Assembly (NCBI RefSeq): GCF_950295315.1 | Contig: NC_080172.1 | Coordinates: forward strand, 113,167,512-113,231,511 | Length of the DNA: 64,000 nt | Reading direction: 5' to 3' | Origin: Erinaceus europaeus | Lineage: Eukaryota > Chordata > Mammalia > Eulipotyphla > Erinaceidae | In this document: piece after piece, positions 43,538-53,654 of the stretch | Layout: the number at the start of each line of letters is the position of its first letter | How positions within the stretch are numbered: the stretch's first letter is position 1 | Notes under the pieces: generated by a model | What the model saw: only the letters and a program-made list of their open reading frames with translations | Database searches by the model: none | Told to the model about the DNA's origin: nothing | Made by a program: the position numbers and the translations under genes

Positions 43538-43741
43538 CCCCTTCCTTCCTTCCTTCCTTCCTTCCTTCCTTCCTTCCTTCCTTCCTTCCCTCTCTCCTTC
43601 CCTCTCTCCCTCCTTACTTTCCTCCCTTCCTCCCTCCTTCCTTCCCTGCCTCCCTCCCTACTTCCCTCCCTCCCTTCCTCTCTTTCCCTTCCTTCCTTCC
43701 TCCCTCCCTCCCTCCCTCCCTCCCTCCCTTCCTTCCTTCCT
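43538..43741 (+). repeat. (TTCC/TCCC)n polypyrimidine array
   Basis: About 200 bases of TTCC, TCCC and related units. The 231-codon frame crossing it is an artefact of the array. Confidence 0.95.
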
Positions 43742-43749
43742 TGGAACTG

Positions 43750-44568
43750 GAGCTTCATGCAAGGATGGTTTCACCTCTCTGGGACACTTGTTTCAGATAG
43801 ATGGATGCAGAAAGAAAAAACAAAAGAGTTCAAGACATCACAACACTAGAACTTCTTCTAGTGTCATGGTAACCCTCCCACGTGGCATCAAGATTCAAGG
43901 CTGGGATGTATGTAAATCTGATAAGCTGTCTTTCCAACTGATGTTTCATCTATTTCTGACAATTCTGGAATTTCTCCTTTGGTTTGAGAACTTTCATCAC
44001 TTGGAGATGTTGGGAGGCCCCGTGCCCTTCTTGTGCTCTTCTTGCATCAGAAGGGGAACAGCCTGGCATTCCATCCCACTACAAAGTAGGTTGGTTTCCA
44101 ATGCATTCTGTTTTTGTGTCAGTACTCACTTCAGAACCCACACCAGAGCAAGATGTGCAGCCCACCCAGAGTCCACTGCAGACTGAGCCTACAAAGAGCA
44201 GGCCTCTCTGTTTAGCATGCAGTCTGCTCTCACAGGTCTCTGCTCTTGATCTCGACAGTGTGGACTATTGGCAGGAAGCCTCCTGTCTGTGGCTTACCTG
44301 GGTCTCCGGGCGTCTCTTAATTGCATCTGCATGCTGATCCTGTCCTTGGGCGCCACGATGCTGCATATGGCGCCTCACAGGATAATGTCAACAGCCCCTG
44401 CATGCCAGGTCCTGAAGTTAATGCTGACTCGCCGTGCAAAGGAAACTGCCAGAAGCGGCTTCTCTTGGGATTCTTTATGAAATGGAAAGATCAGTCTGTT
44501 ACCCACACTCTCAGCTTGGAGTGGTTGCTTGTGTCCTTCTCGGCTACAAGACAGCATTGCTCCTTTAT
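43750..44568. other. Repeat-poor block
   Basis: Less AT-rich than its surroundings. No repeat recognised. Overlapping frames of 70-117 codons on both strands show no domain. Candidate unique DNA. Confidence 0.4.
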
Positions 44569-45158
44569 TGTGGGGGCCAGTTCTCTGTGCATAGGCTGGA
44601 GACCACAGAGAAGGGGGGGATACGTGCCATCCCATGGGTCCTGGGGACACTGCTGATGAGGGCAAGCACGCGGAATAAACCACTACTCCGGGAGAAGCTT
44701 CAGGGAGACATCTCGTTTATTTGGGGGTACAAGCAGGTAGATATACTCAGTGGTTAGGAAAAGGTTAAGGTAATCATTAAACACAATACAGGGTTAAGTC
44801 TTGACCTACCAGGTGTTTGTTCATAACTGGTCATGAGCTCGCCATGCGTAGGCAGGCTTCTCTCTAAAGGTGAATCACGAGCAACTCAGGGCAGGGGGGA
44901 AGGGGGCAGTTAAGTAAAACCAGGATATTTGCAGTGCATTTCAGTTGGCCACATATGGTAATTTATGGCCTTGTTCAAAAGGAATGAGGAAGTATGTGCA
45001 AGAAGGCTCCTGGTCTGGAAAAGTCCATAACCAGCCATTGGGTTGAGCGGGAGACCTGCCTACCACCTCTTCTATGAGAAGAGCTCTCAGGGTCAACCCT
45101 CTCAGACTCTCATGGAGATAATGACCTGAAAATCCCAGAGAGTGGGCCTTTCCCCATA
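44569..45158 (-). mobile_element. Class II solo LTR, second copy
   Basis: The ends are TGTGGGGG and CCCCATA in plus orientation. 'ctttat' lies at 44563-44568 and 45159-45164, a perfect 6-bp duplication. AATAAA complement at 44716-44721. It aligns along its length with 34000-34682 in reverse but holds only one copy of the 63-base unit. Confidence 0.9.
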
Positions 45159-45327
45159 CTTTATTTCTGCTCCAAGCCTTAGAGTTTAGCAACAGCGTCC
45201 ACAGTATACATCACAGGGCCAAGTGGATCTGGTAATAAACACACTTGGTTCAGTCAAGTTGTGATATGACTGTGCAAGGTCTTTTAGAATCTTCCACCTG
45301 AAAATTCTGGTACAGATAACTACCATC

Positions 45328-45460
45328 ATGTTGGAAAGATAGGTTCACTATGTAGTGCACCTGCCTTGCTGTGTGCACATCCTGGGTTTGGGTACCAGTA
45401 CCACATAGAGACACCATTGCACTAGGGGGAACTCTGTTACTGTTTGGTCTCTTTTCCTGA
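45328..45460 (+). mobile_element. Family D-like SINE
   Basis: 'gttcactatgtagtgcacc', 'catcctgggtttgggtaccag' and 'ccattgcactagggggaac' resemble a tRNA-like SINE. No A tail is visible. Confidence 0.45.
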
Positions 45461-45461
45461 A

Positions 45462-45645
45462 ACATTTTATTTATTTATTTGAAAGAGACAGAGAGAAATC
45501 AAGAGGGAAGGGAGAGATAAAGAGGGAGAGAGACACTGCAGCACTGCTTCACCATGCACAAAGCTTTCTCCCTGTAGGTGGGGACTGGGGCCTCAAACTC
45601 TGGTCCTCATGCACTCAACCAGGTGCGCCAACACCCAGACCACTC
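45462..45645 (-). mobile_element. Family B SINE
   Basis: Minus-strand copy: TTTA tail, GA middle, 'ggggcctcaaactctggtcc' and 'ccaggtgcgccaacacccag'. Confidence 0.8.
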
Positions 45646-45989
45646 TCTCTTCTCTTGCTCTGATGATCTGAATAGAAAAGCAGCCTAGTAGTAGTGAAAT
45701 CACACCTGTGCCAGGCCCTAGTGCCATACATTACAAATATCTGGTGTAGTACAGAATATGTATAAAGGTCCTGAAGGGGATACTTAAAACTTGAAAATTA
45801 AAAATTCGGTTTTGGAAGGGCATATGTTTCTAGGAATTCTTCCATTTCTTGCAAATTGTCTAGCTTGGTGGCATATAATTCTTCATAGAAGTTTCCCATG
45901 ATTTTCTGGATTTCCTTGGTGTCAGTTTTGACATCTCCTCTATTGTTTACAATTCTATTTATTTGAGTTTTCTCACCAGACCCCCCCCC

Positions 45990-46914
45990 TTTTTTTTTTT
46001 TAGTGAATCTGGCTAGGCGTTTGTCAATCTTGTTTATTTTTTCAAAGAACCAACATTTGGCTTCATTGATTTTTTGTATGGTTCTCTTATTTTCTGTGTT
46101 GTTTATTTCTGCTCTAATTTTAGTGACTTCCTTCCTTCTGATTGCTTTAGGGTTCCTTTGTTCCTCTTCCTCTAAGTCTCTAAGGCATGTAGTAAGGTCG
46201 TTTATTTGAGCTTTTTTCTTATTCTCTAATGTGAAATTGTATGGCTATGAGTCTCCCTCTCAATACTGCTTTAGCTGTATCCCAAATATTTTGATTGCTT
46301 GTGTCTTCATTTTCATTTGTTTCCAGGAACATTTGAGTTTCTTGCTTGAGTGCTTCTCTGACACAGCGGTTCTTAAGCAGCATGTTGTTGAGTTTCAAAA
46401 TTCTGTGACTTTTAGTAATTTTCTGTTTGTTGTTGAATGTTAGCTTTACTCCACTGTGGTCTGAGAAGATACTTGGGATGATTTCAGTGCTCTTGAATTT
46501 GTTGATACTATCTTTGTGGTTTTACATGTGGTCTATCCTTGAGTATGTGCTGTGTGGATTTGAAAAGAATGTCTATTCCAGTTTTATTGGGTGAAGGACT
46601 CTGAAAATGTCTAGGAGGTCTATTCTGTCTATCCCTTCATTTAATTCTTTTGTTTCTTTGTTGATTCTCTGCTTTATTGATCTAAGTGTGGGAGTGGAAC
46701 ATTTAGTGTTCCACTAAACACTTTCAATAGTGTTGAAGTCTCCCACTATTATTGTATTCCTATTTATGTATTTTTGTAGTTCTTTCAGTAGGTGTTTGAT
46801 GTATTTAGAAGGTCCCTCATTGGGTGCATAGACATTAATAATTGTTAAATCTTCTTGGTTGATTGATCCTCTAATCATTATGCAATGGCCTTGCCTATCT
46901 TTTACTACTTTTCA
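45990..46914 (-). pseudogene. L1 ORF2 endonuclease-region remnant
   Basis: The minus strand contains 'INVYAPN' followed by 'IIVGDFNT', characteristic motifs of the L1 apurinic/apyrimidinic-like endonuclease. A stop comes shortly after. The endonuclease's N-terminal part and all of the reverse transcriptase are missing, so it is inactive. A short palindrome near 46688 ('agtggaac ... gttccact') marks a small rearrangement. Confidence 0.8.
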
Positions 46915-47047
46915 ATTCAGTTATAGTATTAGCTTGTTCTGCTAGTTGGCCTATTAGCTATTTTACTTTCAGTTGTCTAATTACCTCAAGGTAGCTATCA
47001 TTTTCCTTGAGGGTCTCATCTGTTGTTTCCCTAATTCTGATAGCCCT

Positions 47048-47203
47048 TTACTCCATAGTTGTCTTCATTTCTGTAATTATTAGGTTTATTATTGCTTGCA
47101 TACTTTTCTCATCTATGGTTACTTCTGACTGATTTGGAGTTTCCTCTTGGCTCCTGTCTTGATTCATTGTGGTAGCAGTTTTATTTTCTCTTGATTGAAC
47201 CAT
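47048..47203 (-). pseudogene. L1 ORF1 N-terminal fragment
   Basis: A 51-codon frame begins with ATG (complement at 47201-47203) and opens 'MVQSRENKTATTMNQ'. It ends at a TAA at 47048-47050. Full ORF1 proteins are several hundred residues and continue into a coiled coil, so this is a truncated start. Confidence 0.7.
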
Positions 47204-47939
47204 TTTGTTTTTATTGATGTGGTTTTTATTTTTCTGTTCTATTCTTCTTCAGTTGTTGTGTTTTGAGTACAAGTGACGCTATACTAAATCCCTTTCACAA
47301 ATGCAGCCAGAAACCTCAGAAATTACAACAATACCAAAACAGCACCATCAGTCCAAGAAAAAATAGCAACCCAAACCAAAAGAAAAAGAAAAATAATTGA
47401 AAAATCGGAGAGCAAGAATATAAAATTATGCAGATGTACTGCCCTCTGTATATTCTAGGGATTGCAAGAGAAGAAAAGGAAATAGAAAAGAGAGAGACAC
47501 ACACAGTGTCCACTCCGAGTCAGATTTCTTCCACAAGATAATTCCCAAATGAGTTCAGTGAATTCAGAAAGCAAAAGAAGAAAGGAAAGAAAAAAGGAGC
47601 AGTGAAAGGAAAGAGTTATTTATTTATGTTGAATTAGTTAGGAGGATAGAAAAAGGAAAGTGGAGGGATGAGGGTGTTTCTCTGGTGAGAAGAAGGGGTG
47701 AGTTCAGAAATAATCAAACCAAAAAGATTTTCCTTTATTTGTCCTTTTGGCCTCTGTCAGTCCAAGAGTGTGTATGGGACTCTATTTTGATGTCACCCTT
47801 ACCAGCGCATGTTCACCCTTCTACAGACAGCCCAGTATCCTACTCTATCTAGAGAATCCCAGATTTTAAGCTGCTTCTGTTGGGAGCTCATGGCAGTGGC
47901 TGTTTCCAAGTCTCCATCTTGACTCCGCCCTCAGACTTT

Positions 47940-48130
47940 AATATTTTCATAAACATTTTTTTATTGGGATGGTGGTTCCTATGTTACTGTGCATGAGGAC
48001 CTACGTTTTAAATCCCCTGATTTCATCTGTAGGGATGAGTGGGTGGGGGTAGATAAGCAGTAGAGCAGAGCTTCAAGTTTCACTTTTCTTCTTCTCCTTC
48101 TCCTCCTTCTCTCTCTATCTCCCTCTGTCT
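47940..48130 (+). mobile_element. Degraded SINE with TC-rich tail
   Basis: 'gggatggtggttcctatgtta', 'gacctacgttttaaatccc' and a CTTCTTCTCC tract keep the SINE order. Diverged. Confidence 0.5.
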
Positions 48131-48308
48131 CTTACCAAAAGTATGTATTACAGAGGAGAGACAGTCTAAAATGAGATAGAGAGAGTGGGAGGTAAATCAG
48201 AATATCACTCTAGTGAGTATAAGCATTGGAAATTGAGCATGAAACATTGGGAACTGAGCCTAGAACACAGGCAATCCAGTGTTCTACCAGTTGGGTTATT
48301 CACTTGAA
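48131..48308 (-). mobile_element. Family D SINE, degraded
   Basis: Minus-strand: GA tract, 'atatcactctagtgagtata', 'ggaactgagcctagaacac' and 'gtgttctaccagttgggtt'. Confidence 0.5.
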
Positions 48309-48564
48309 TAGAAGACTTAAATATCCGGTGCAGACTAACTGCACTGTGAAAGTAAGTCCCATGTTCTATGTGAAAAAGAAGACTTGCAGTCTACTCAGAG
48401 CTGTGTAACACTGATAAGCTGTTCCAGCATGTAGAGTTAAAGTCTCCAGAGTTTTTACACTTTGGCCATCAGAATATACTTCGTGGAGATGTCTGGGACC
48501 CACAAAGTCAGAGGACAAGGCAGGGGCCATCTTTGGAGTATCTTAAAAATTGTTAATATATTAT

Positions 48565-48846
48565 TTTTTTGACTATTTATTTATTTATTCCCTTTTGTTG
48601 CCCTTGTTTTACTGTTGTATTTTTTATTGTTGTTACTAATGTCGTCATTGTTGGATAGGACAGAGAGAAATGGAGAGAGGAGGGGAAGACAGAGAGGGAG
48701 AGAGAAAGGGAGACACCTACAGACCTGCTTCACCACTTGTGTAGCAACTCCCTGCAGGTGGGGAGCCGGGGGCTTGAACCAGGATCCTTACGCTGGTCCT
48801 TGCGCTTTGCATGTGTGCTTAACCTGCTGCGCCACTGCCCGACTCC
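48565..48846 (-). mobile_element. Family A SINE with 12-bp duplication
   Basis: Minus-strand copy from 'tattcccttttgttgccc' through 'ggacagagagaaatggagag' to 'gcgccactgcccgactccc'. Flanks 'aattgttaatat' and 'aattgttgatat' differ once. Confidence 0.85.
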
Positions 48847-48854
48847 CAATTGTT

Positions 48855-49072
48855 GATATTTTTATTTATTCATTTATTTTGGATAGAGACACAAGAGGGA
48901 AGGAGGAGATAGAGAAATAAGGATAATGAAAAAGAGAGAAAGAAAAGTAGAGGAAAAAAAGAGAGAGACCTGTAGCACTGCTATACCACTCATGAAGCTT
49001 CCCCCTTGCAGGTGTGGACTGGAGCCATAACTAGGATCCTTGTGCTCTCAAATAGGTATACCATCACCCTGA
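48855..49072 (-). mobile_element. Family B SINE
   Basis: TTTA tail, a long GA/AAG tract, 'ctataccactcatgaagc' and 'aataggtataccatcacc'. Confidence 0.75.
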
Positions 49073-49159
49073 GATTTCACATTTAGCCTATGATGCCTTG
49101 TAAATTTTTCATATTCCTTATTTCATCCTTTTTGTTTTGTCATTGAAAGAATGAGCTCA

Positions 49160-49416
49160 GAGGCCTGGCAGTAGCACAGTGGGTTAAGTGCACATGGCAT
49201 GAAGTGCAAGGACAGGAGCAAGGATCCTGGTTTGAGTCCCTATCTCCCCACATGCAGGGGTGGGGGTCACTTCCCAAGTGGTGAAGCAGATCTGCAGGTG
49301 TTTATCTTTTTCTCCCTCCCAAGAACAACAAGGGCAACAAAAATGGGGTGGGGGGAGATACAGGCACTGAGCCCTAGCAATAATCCTGGAAGCAAAAAAA
49401 AAAAAAAAAAAAAAAG
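49160..49416 (+). mobile_element. Family A SINE with internal deletion and extended module
   Basis: Head 'gcctggcagtagcacagtgg', 'ggatcctggtttgagtcc' and core; the CT region jumps directly to 'acaacaagggcaacaaaaatgg', then 'gcactgagccctagcaata' and an A-run. Confidence 0.8.
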
Positions 49417-49419
49417 AAT

Positions 49420-50640
49420 AGACTTCCCACAACCCACAGCCCCTTAAAGAACATTGGTGATGGTATGCCTTTTCTTTTGGTGGGAGGGACATTAGTAATT
49501 TTCACCTTGGGATATTGGGACTGGGGGTTGAAAAGCAAAAAAAAAAAAAAGCACAAAATGTAAAGGTGGAATCCAGGAACAACTGAAAAAAAAGGGACAT
49601 AGGAAAGTAAAGGAGAGACAGGGTAAAGTTTTGTGTGTGGGAATGGGGGGATCTTAGGTATAGACTCATGCTGGAATTGGGGTGTGGCAGCCTTATGGGT
49701 TCTATTAGATCTGAACAGACCCTGCAAACACAGATAGCCTTGCAGCTTCTGTTCACAAAATAAATTGGTTCCAGGAGTGAGGTTGTCCTCTTGACAAAGA
49801 AGAGCACATTCTTATCAGGGTCAGTTAGAATATTCACACTTCTGTCACCATAAGGTTGACATGTCCTTGGCTCTATTCCTCCTCCTTCAGCCAAAGTCTA
49901 TTTTCTCACTGCAGTCTTTATCTGGACAATGACATTCAAATGAAACTCCATGCATTATGCCAGTCAAGTCTTTTTTAGCTACACAAGTTTTGTCATAATT
50001 TATTTCTCACCGGGAGGCCTTATTGCTGTTTATTCCCTAGCGGCTTCCATCAGGGTGAAGTGGCGGTGACCTCTGGGAGGTTACACTGGGAGGCTGTCCC
50101 CAAAGAGGGGTCACCACGGAGAAATGCATGATGAGATACCATCTCAGTGATGGGAGAGTCCTTTAGCTCCTGATGGAATTCAAAGGCCCATAGAGGAGAC
50201 CCTAATAGTGAAAGCCCTAATTATTTGTGTGCAAATTGATACTTGCTGTTGCCTTGGAAAAGAAATGTCCAGGGCTGAGTTCCAATGAAGGTAGCCTTTT
50301 GTGCTGATTCTAAAGGAATCAGGTGGGATTGGCAGGCATGTAAGTTTCTCAGTAGTAGTGGAAAGAGATACTGTTTACAGAGCATAGACCATTGTTTGAA
50401 TACAAAAGTGCTGGGGTCTTAGGTGCTCTACATCACAGAGTTAGTGTAACAATACAGTATTGTATCGTTCTACCCAGCTAGAGGCATTTCTTTTCAGGTC
50501 AGCAGGGAGAGGCTCCTAGAATCTTTTGCAGGTTTGTGGCTGTGTCGTCATAATGGCTGTGTAGCTGTGTCTCAATTCCAGCTCTGACTGAGAAGGATAG
50601 AGCCATTGGACTGTCAAGCATGAACTGTAAGAAGGTTAAA
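49420..50640. other. Repeat-poor block, candidate regulatory DNA
   Basis: Unclassified except two A-runs. 49950-50300 has moderate GC, 'gggaggccttattgctgtttattccc' and 'agccctaattatttgtgtgc' with a TAATTA-type homeodomain core. The 117- and 130-codon minus frames (49374-49894) read through A/T runs and show no domain. Confidence 0.4.
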
Positions 50641-50760
50641 TGAGATGTTGCATACAACATGCTGGGCATAGTGCTTGAAATTCACTAAGTACTTAATAAA
50701 TAGCAGTTGCCAGTATTAGTGGTGATTGTGTTGTTATCACTGCCATCATCTATCTGCTCA
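50641..50760 (+). mobile_element. MIR or old LINE 3' end
   Basis: 'gctgggcatagtgcttgaaa' and 'actaagtacttaataaatagc' correspond to the 'gcctggcacatagtaagcgctcaataaatg' end motif of MIR-type relics. Confidence 0.6.
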
Positions 50761-50904
50761 TGTCATGGAAAACAGTAGAAAAATCACTTGATTCTCTTTC
50801 CTTCTGTACCTCCCTCCAAAAAATGTTTGTTCCATAATCTGAGAAGGAAGGGGAAGATAACCAGAGGACTCTGAACCCCAGTTTCACTGGGACCTATAGC
50901 CTGT

Positions 50905-51426
50905 GTGATAAGGAACCTTTGTCTTTGCACCATCACTGAAAGAGATATTCGTTGGGATGCGGCATCATCTAAGTTCATTTCCCAAGTCTACGCTCCACCG
51001 GACCTGCCAATATACGCGGATATCTTTGCCCACCCTGTCCAACGCTTGACATCTCGTCATCCAATCTGGTCCCCTATGCCTACACTGAACTTCTCTGTTC
51101 CAGACTCTTGGAAACAGAGCTGGCAGTCAGCTGAGGTAAAGAACAAACACCTCATCACAGACCCCTGCAAGCGTCAACCCGGCTTTGACCTAGCACGTTA
51201 TGATTGGGCCCTCCTCAATCGCTATCGAACAGGCCATGGCCGGTGCGCAGCTATGTTCCATCGCTGGGGATCCAGAGATGACCCGAACTGCCCCTGCGGC
51301 TACAGACAGCCTATGACCCACAGAGTCAACGACTGCCACCTCTCCAGATTCAAAGGAGGTCTCGAAACTTTACATCAGGCTCAACCTGACACTGTTGACT
51401 GGCTACGGAAGAAGGGCAAACGCTAG
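50905..51426 (+). pseudogene. C-terminal fragment of a non-L1 non-LTR retrotransposon protein
   Basis: Open for 173 codons, with no ATG start (GTG at 50905; the frame is open from 50875). The similar part begins near residue 14. Around residues 64-75 is 'PDSWKQSWQS'. It then has a PG-x-DL-x-R segment, 'WALLNRYRTGHGRCA', and a zinc-knuckle-like CxC-x7-H-x4-C ('CPCG ... THRVNDC'), then 'GGLETLHQA ... WL'. This arrangement is the post-reverse-transcriptase tail of RTE/Jockey-like LINEs seen mostly in invertebrates and fishes. The polymerase is not present. It is probably a 5'-truncated relic. Confidence 0.65.
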
Positions 51427-51464
51427 AAGAAGAACTGAAAGAGAAGGTATTTTGGAGGAAGTCA

Positions 51465-51970
51465 CACACTATTTCACTTATCTGAGTGGGAACTGGAAAA
51501 CAGAAGGGCAACTGTGGGATGGTTTCACCTCTTACGTGGAATATAGATAATTGAAACACATGAGCTTGAAAAGAGAAAAAAATACATATATGTAATTATA
51601 CATAGTCAACCCATAACTAAGATCTTGGGAGAACTATGGTTGTTACCATTGGCGGTGGATACAGAACTTTGGTGGTGAAAGTGGTGTAGAATTATAACCC
51701 TATTGTCTTTTTAAAATTAATTAATTGCTATTATGTTAAGACAGAGAGAAATTGAGAGGGGAGGGGGAGCTAGAGAGGGGGAGAGACAGAGAGACACTTG
51801 TAGCTCTACTTCACCACTCGTGAAGCTTTCCTCCTGTAGGTGAGGTTTAAACTTTTGAACCCTGGTTCTTGTGCACTGTAGTATGTGCATTTAGCCAGGT
51901 ACACCACTGCTTGGCCCCTATAATCTTATCATTTTGTAATTACTATAAAAATCACTGATTAATAAAAGAA
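51465..51970 (+). mobile_element. L1 3' end, split by a SINE
   Basis: 'tttcacttatctgagtgggaac', 'cacctcttacgtggaatatag' and 'aactttggtggtgaaagtgg' are L1 ORF2-end and 3' UTR landmarks. After the SINE the end resumes with 'atcttatcattttgtaatt' and 'gattaataaaagaaaa'. Confidence 0.65.
51715..51918 (-). mobile_element. Family B SINE nested in L1 3' end
   Basis: Minus-strand copy: 'aagacagagagaaattgagagg', 'gaagctttcctcctgtagg' and 'accactgcttggccc'. 'cctat' lies at both ends. Confidence 0.8.
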
Positions 51971-52074
51971 AATCACTTAGTTTCTATGCAATATGGGGGC
52001 CTTTAGAAATAAAAAGCAAATCATCACTAATGCCAAAATCTGGAGATGCAGGACTATTGTTCTGCAGGATTTTC

Positions 52075-52160
52075 ATGGCAGAGAGAAACTGAGAGAGGAC
52101 AGGATGATAGAGAGAAGGAGAGAAAGAGAGACACCGACAGACCTATTCCATGTAGAAAGA
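52075..52160 (-). mobile_element. GA-rich part of a minus-strand SINE
   Basis: 'ggcagagagaaactgagaga' and 'gacaccgacagacctattcc' are SINE middle and core sequence. A plus-strand SINE follows at once, as in the other inverted composites. Confidence 0.6.
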
Positions 52161-52162
52161 AG

Positions 52163-52348
52163 AAAAGAGGGGCCAGGCGGTGGTGCACCTGGTTAAGCAC
52201 ACACATTACAGAGTTCAAGCTCCAGGCCCCCACATACGGGGGGGGGGGGGCAGCTTCACAAGTGGTGAAGCAGGGCTGCAGGTGTCTCTCTGTCTCACAA
52301 AGCCAGCACCGAACCCCAGTAATAACCCTGGAGGCAATATAATAAATG
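52163..52348 (+). mobile_element. Family B SINE with G-run and extended module
   Basis: Head 'ggggccaggcggtggtgcacc', a G-run (52238-52250) at the core start, 'ggtgaagcagggctgcagg' and module 'aaccccagtaataaccctgg'. Confidence 0.8.
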
Positions 52349-52369
52349 ACATTGATAAGTATATATACA

Positions 52370-52657
52370 GGAGTCAGGGGTTAAGCACATGTGGCACAAA
52401 GTGCAAGGGCCATCTTAAGGATCCCAGTTCGACTCCCCGGCTTCCCACCTGCAGTGGAGTTGCTTCACAGGTGGTGATGCAGGTCTGCAGGTGTCTATCT
52501 TTCTCTCCCCCTTCTGTCTTTCCCTCCTCTCTCCATTTCTCTCTGTCCTATCCAACAATGACGATGACATAAATGACAACAACAATAATAAAAAAAAAAA
52601 CAACAAGGGCAACAACAGGGAAAATAAATAAATAAATTTTTTAAAAAGAGAAAAAAC
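52370..52657 (+). mobile_element. Family A SINE with 10-bp duplication
   Basis: 'ggagtcaggggttaagcac' (shortened head), B box 'ccagttcgactccccgg', core, CT region and CAA-rich tail. 'tatatataca' flanks it at 52360-52369 and 52658-52667. Confidence 0.9.
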
Positions 52658-53004
52658 TATATATACAATTGAGTGGGATTTAGTACGTTTACAATATTGC
52701 ATTGCCTTTGCCAAAATTTATTCCCAGAATATTTCCATCACTGGAAATGGAAGTTCTGAAGCCATTAAGCAGTCACTTACCTCTCTCTCTGCCCCTCCCT
52801 TCAATTATTATGAGCACTTATTAAATTGTTTCCTGTTTATGCACGTTTACTTGTTCTGGACATGTTGTTTAAGTAGACTCATACAACATGTAGCTTTTGG
52901 TGACTGCTTTTTGTCACTTAGTATGATTTCGGGGTTCTTTCACATTGTGGCATTTTATCAGGATTTTTTAAAATTCCTTTTTTTCTTATTGATTAAATAG
53001 TGAT

Positions 53005-53650
53005 TTGTGAGAGTATAAGTTAATAGGTGTGCATATTAACACTGTTCGCAGCACCAATGGTCTATTTCTTTGAATGCCTGGATATCATCCCATTGTATGG
53101 ACATGCTATATAGTGCTTGTCTGTTCATCAACTGATATTATCTGTGAATTGTTTCTGCCTTGGACAACTATTTATTTGAACACTTGTTTTTCATTATTTT
53201 GGTTACACACCTATGAGTAGAATTGCTAGCTCATTTGAAGGTTCTATGTTTAACATTTAAGCAATATTTTTATTTATTTTAGTATTGGATAATTAGAGAG
53301 AGAAGCTGAGGGGGAGGGGGAGATAGGGAGAAAGACAGAGACACTCAGCCCTGCTTCACCACACATGAAGCCTTTCTCCCTGTAGATGTGGACGGACCAG
53401 GAACTTGAACCTGGGTCTTTGTGTACCGTGATGTGTTCTCTTAACCAGGTGTACCACCTCCTGGCCCTTGTTCTATGTTTAACTTAATGAGGAACTTTCC
53501 AAACTGTTTTCTATAATGGCTGCCCAATGACTGCCTCATTTTTCACTGCAACCAGCAACACAGCAGGGTTTCAATTTCTTCACATCCTCCCTCCCGCATC
53601 AACTTCTGACTTTTAGACTGAGTTTTATTATAACAACTGGGGAAAAATAC
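53005..53650 (-). mobile_element. Old L1 3' part, split by a SINE
   Basis: 'gatatcatcccattgtatgg', 'gtctgttcatcaactgat' and 'gagtagaattgctagctca' continue after the SINE with 'aactttccaaactgttttc' and 'cttcacatcctccctcccgc'. This is the antisense order of mammalian L1 ORF2 and 3' end. Confidence 0.7.
53265..53468 (-). mobile_element. Family B SINE nested in old L1
   Basis: 'tattggataattagagagag', 'cttcaccacacatgaagcc', 'ggaacttgaacctgggtc' and 'accacctcctggccc'. 'gttctatgtttaac' occurs on both sides and is the target duplication. Confidence 0.85.
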
Positions 53651-53654
53651 CTGA

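Larger units (their letters stand above)
45785..47935 (-). mobile_element. Rearranged L1 with 5' UTR, ORF1 start and ORF2 part
   Basis: Read on the minus strand from about 47935: the 5' UTR ('ggcggagtcaagatggagac'), an ORF1 start at 47203, then a jump near 46914 into ORF2. ORF2 runs from the endonuclease to just before the reverse transcriptase and stops near 45785 without a 3' UTR or A tail. Retaining a 5' end but losing the 3' end is unusual for L1 and implies later deletion. Confidence 0.8.

Noticed and set aside
43491..44186. 231-codon plus-strand frame
   Set aside because: The first third is a translated TTCC/TCCC array (PSFLPSFL runs). The rest has no domain and overlaps unrelated frames on both strands.
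49374..49894. 117- and 130-codon minus frames
   Set aside because: Both run through poly-A/T stretches giving F-runs; no domain, and they start at uncertain codons.
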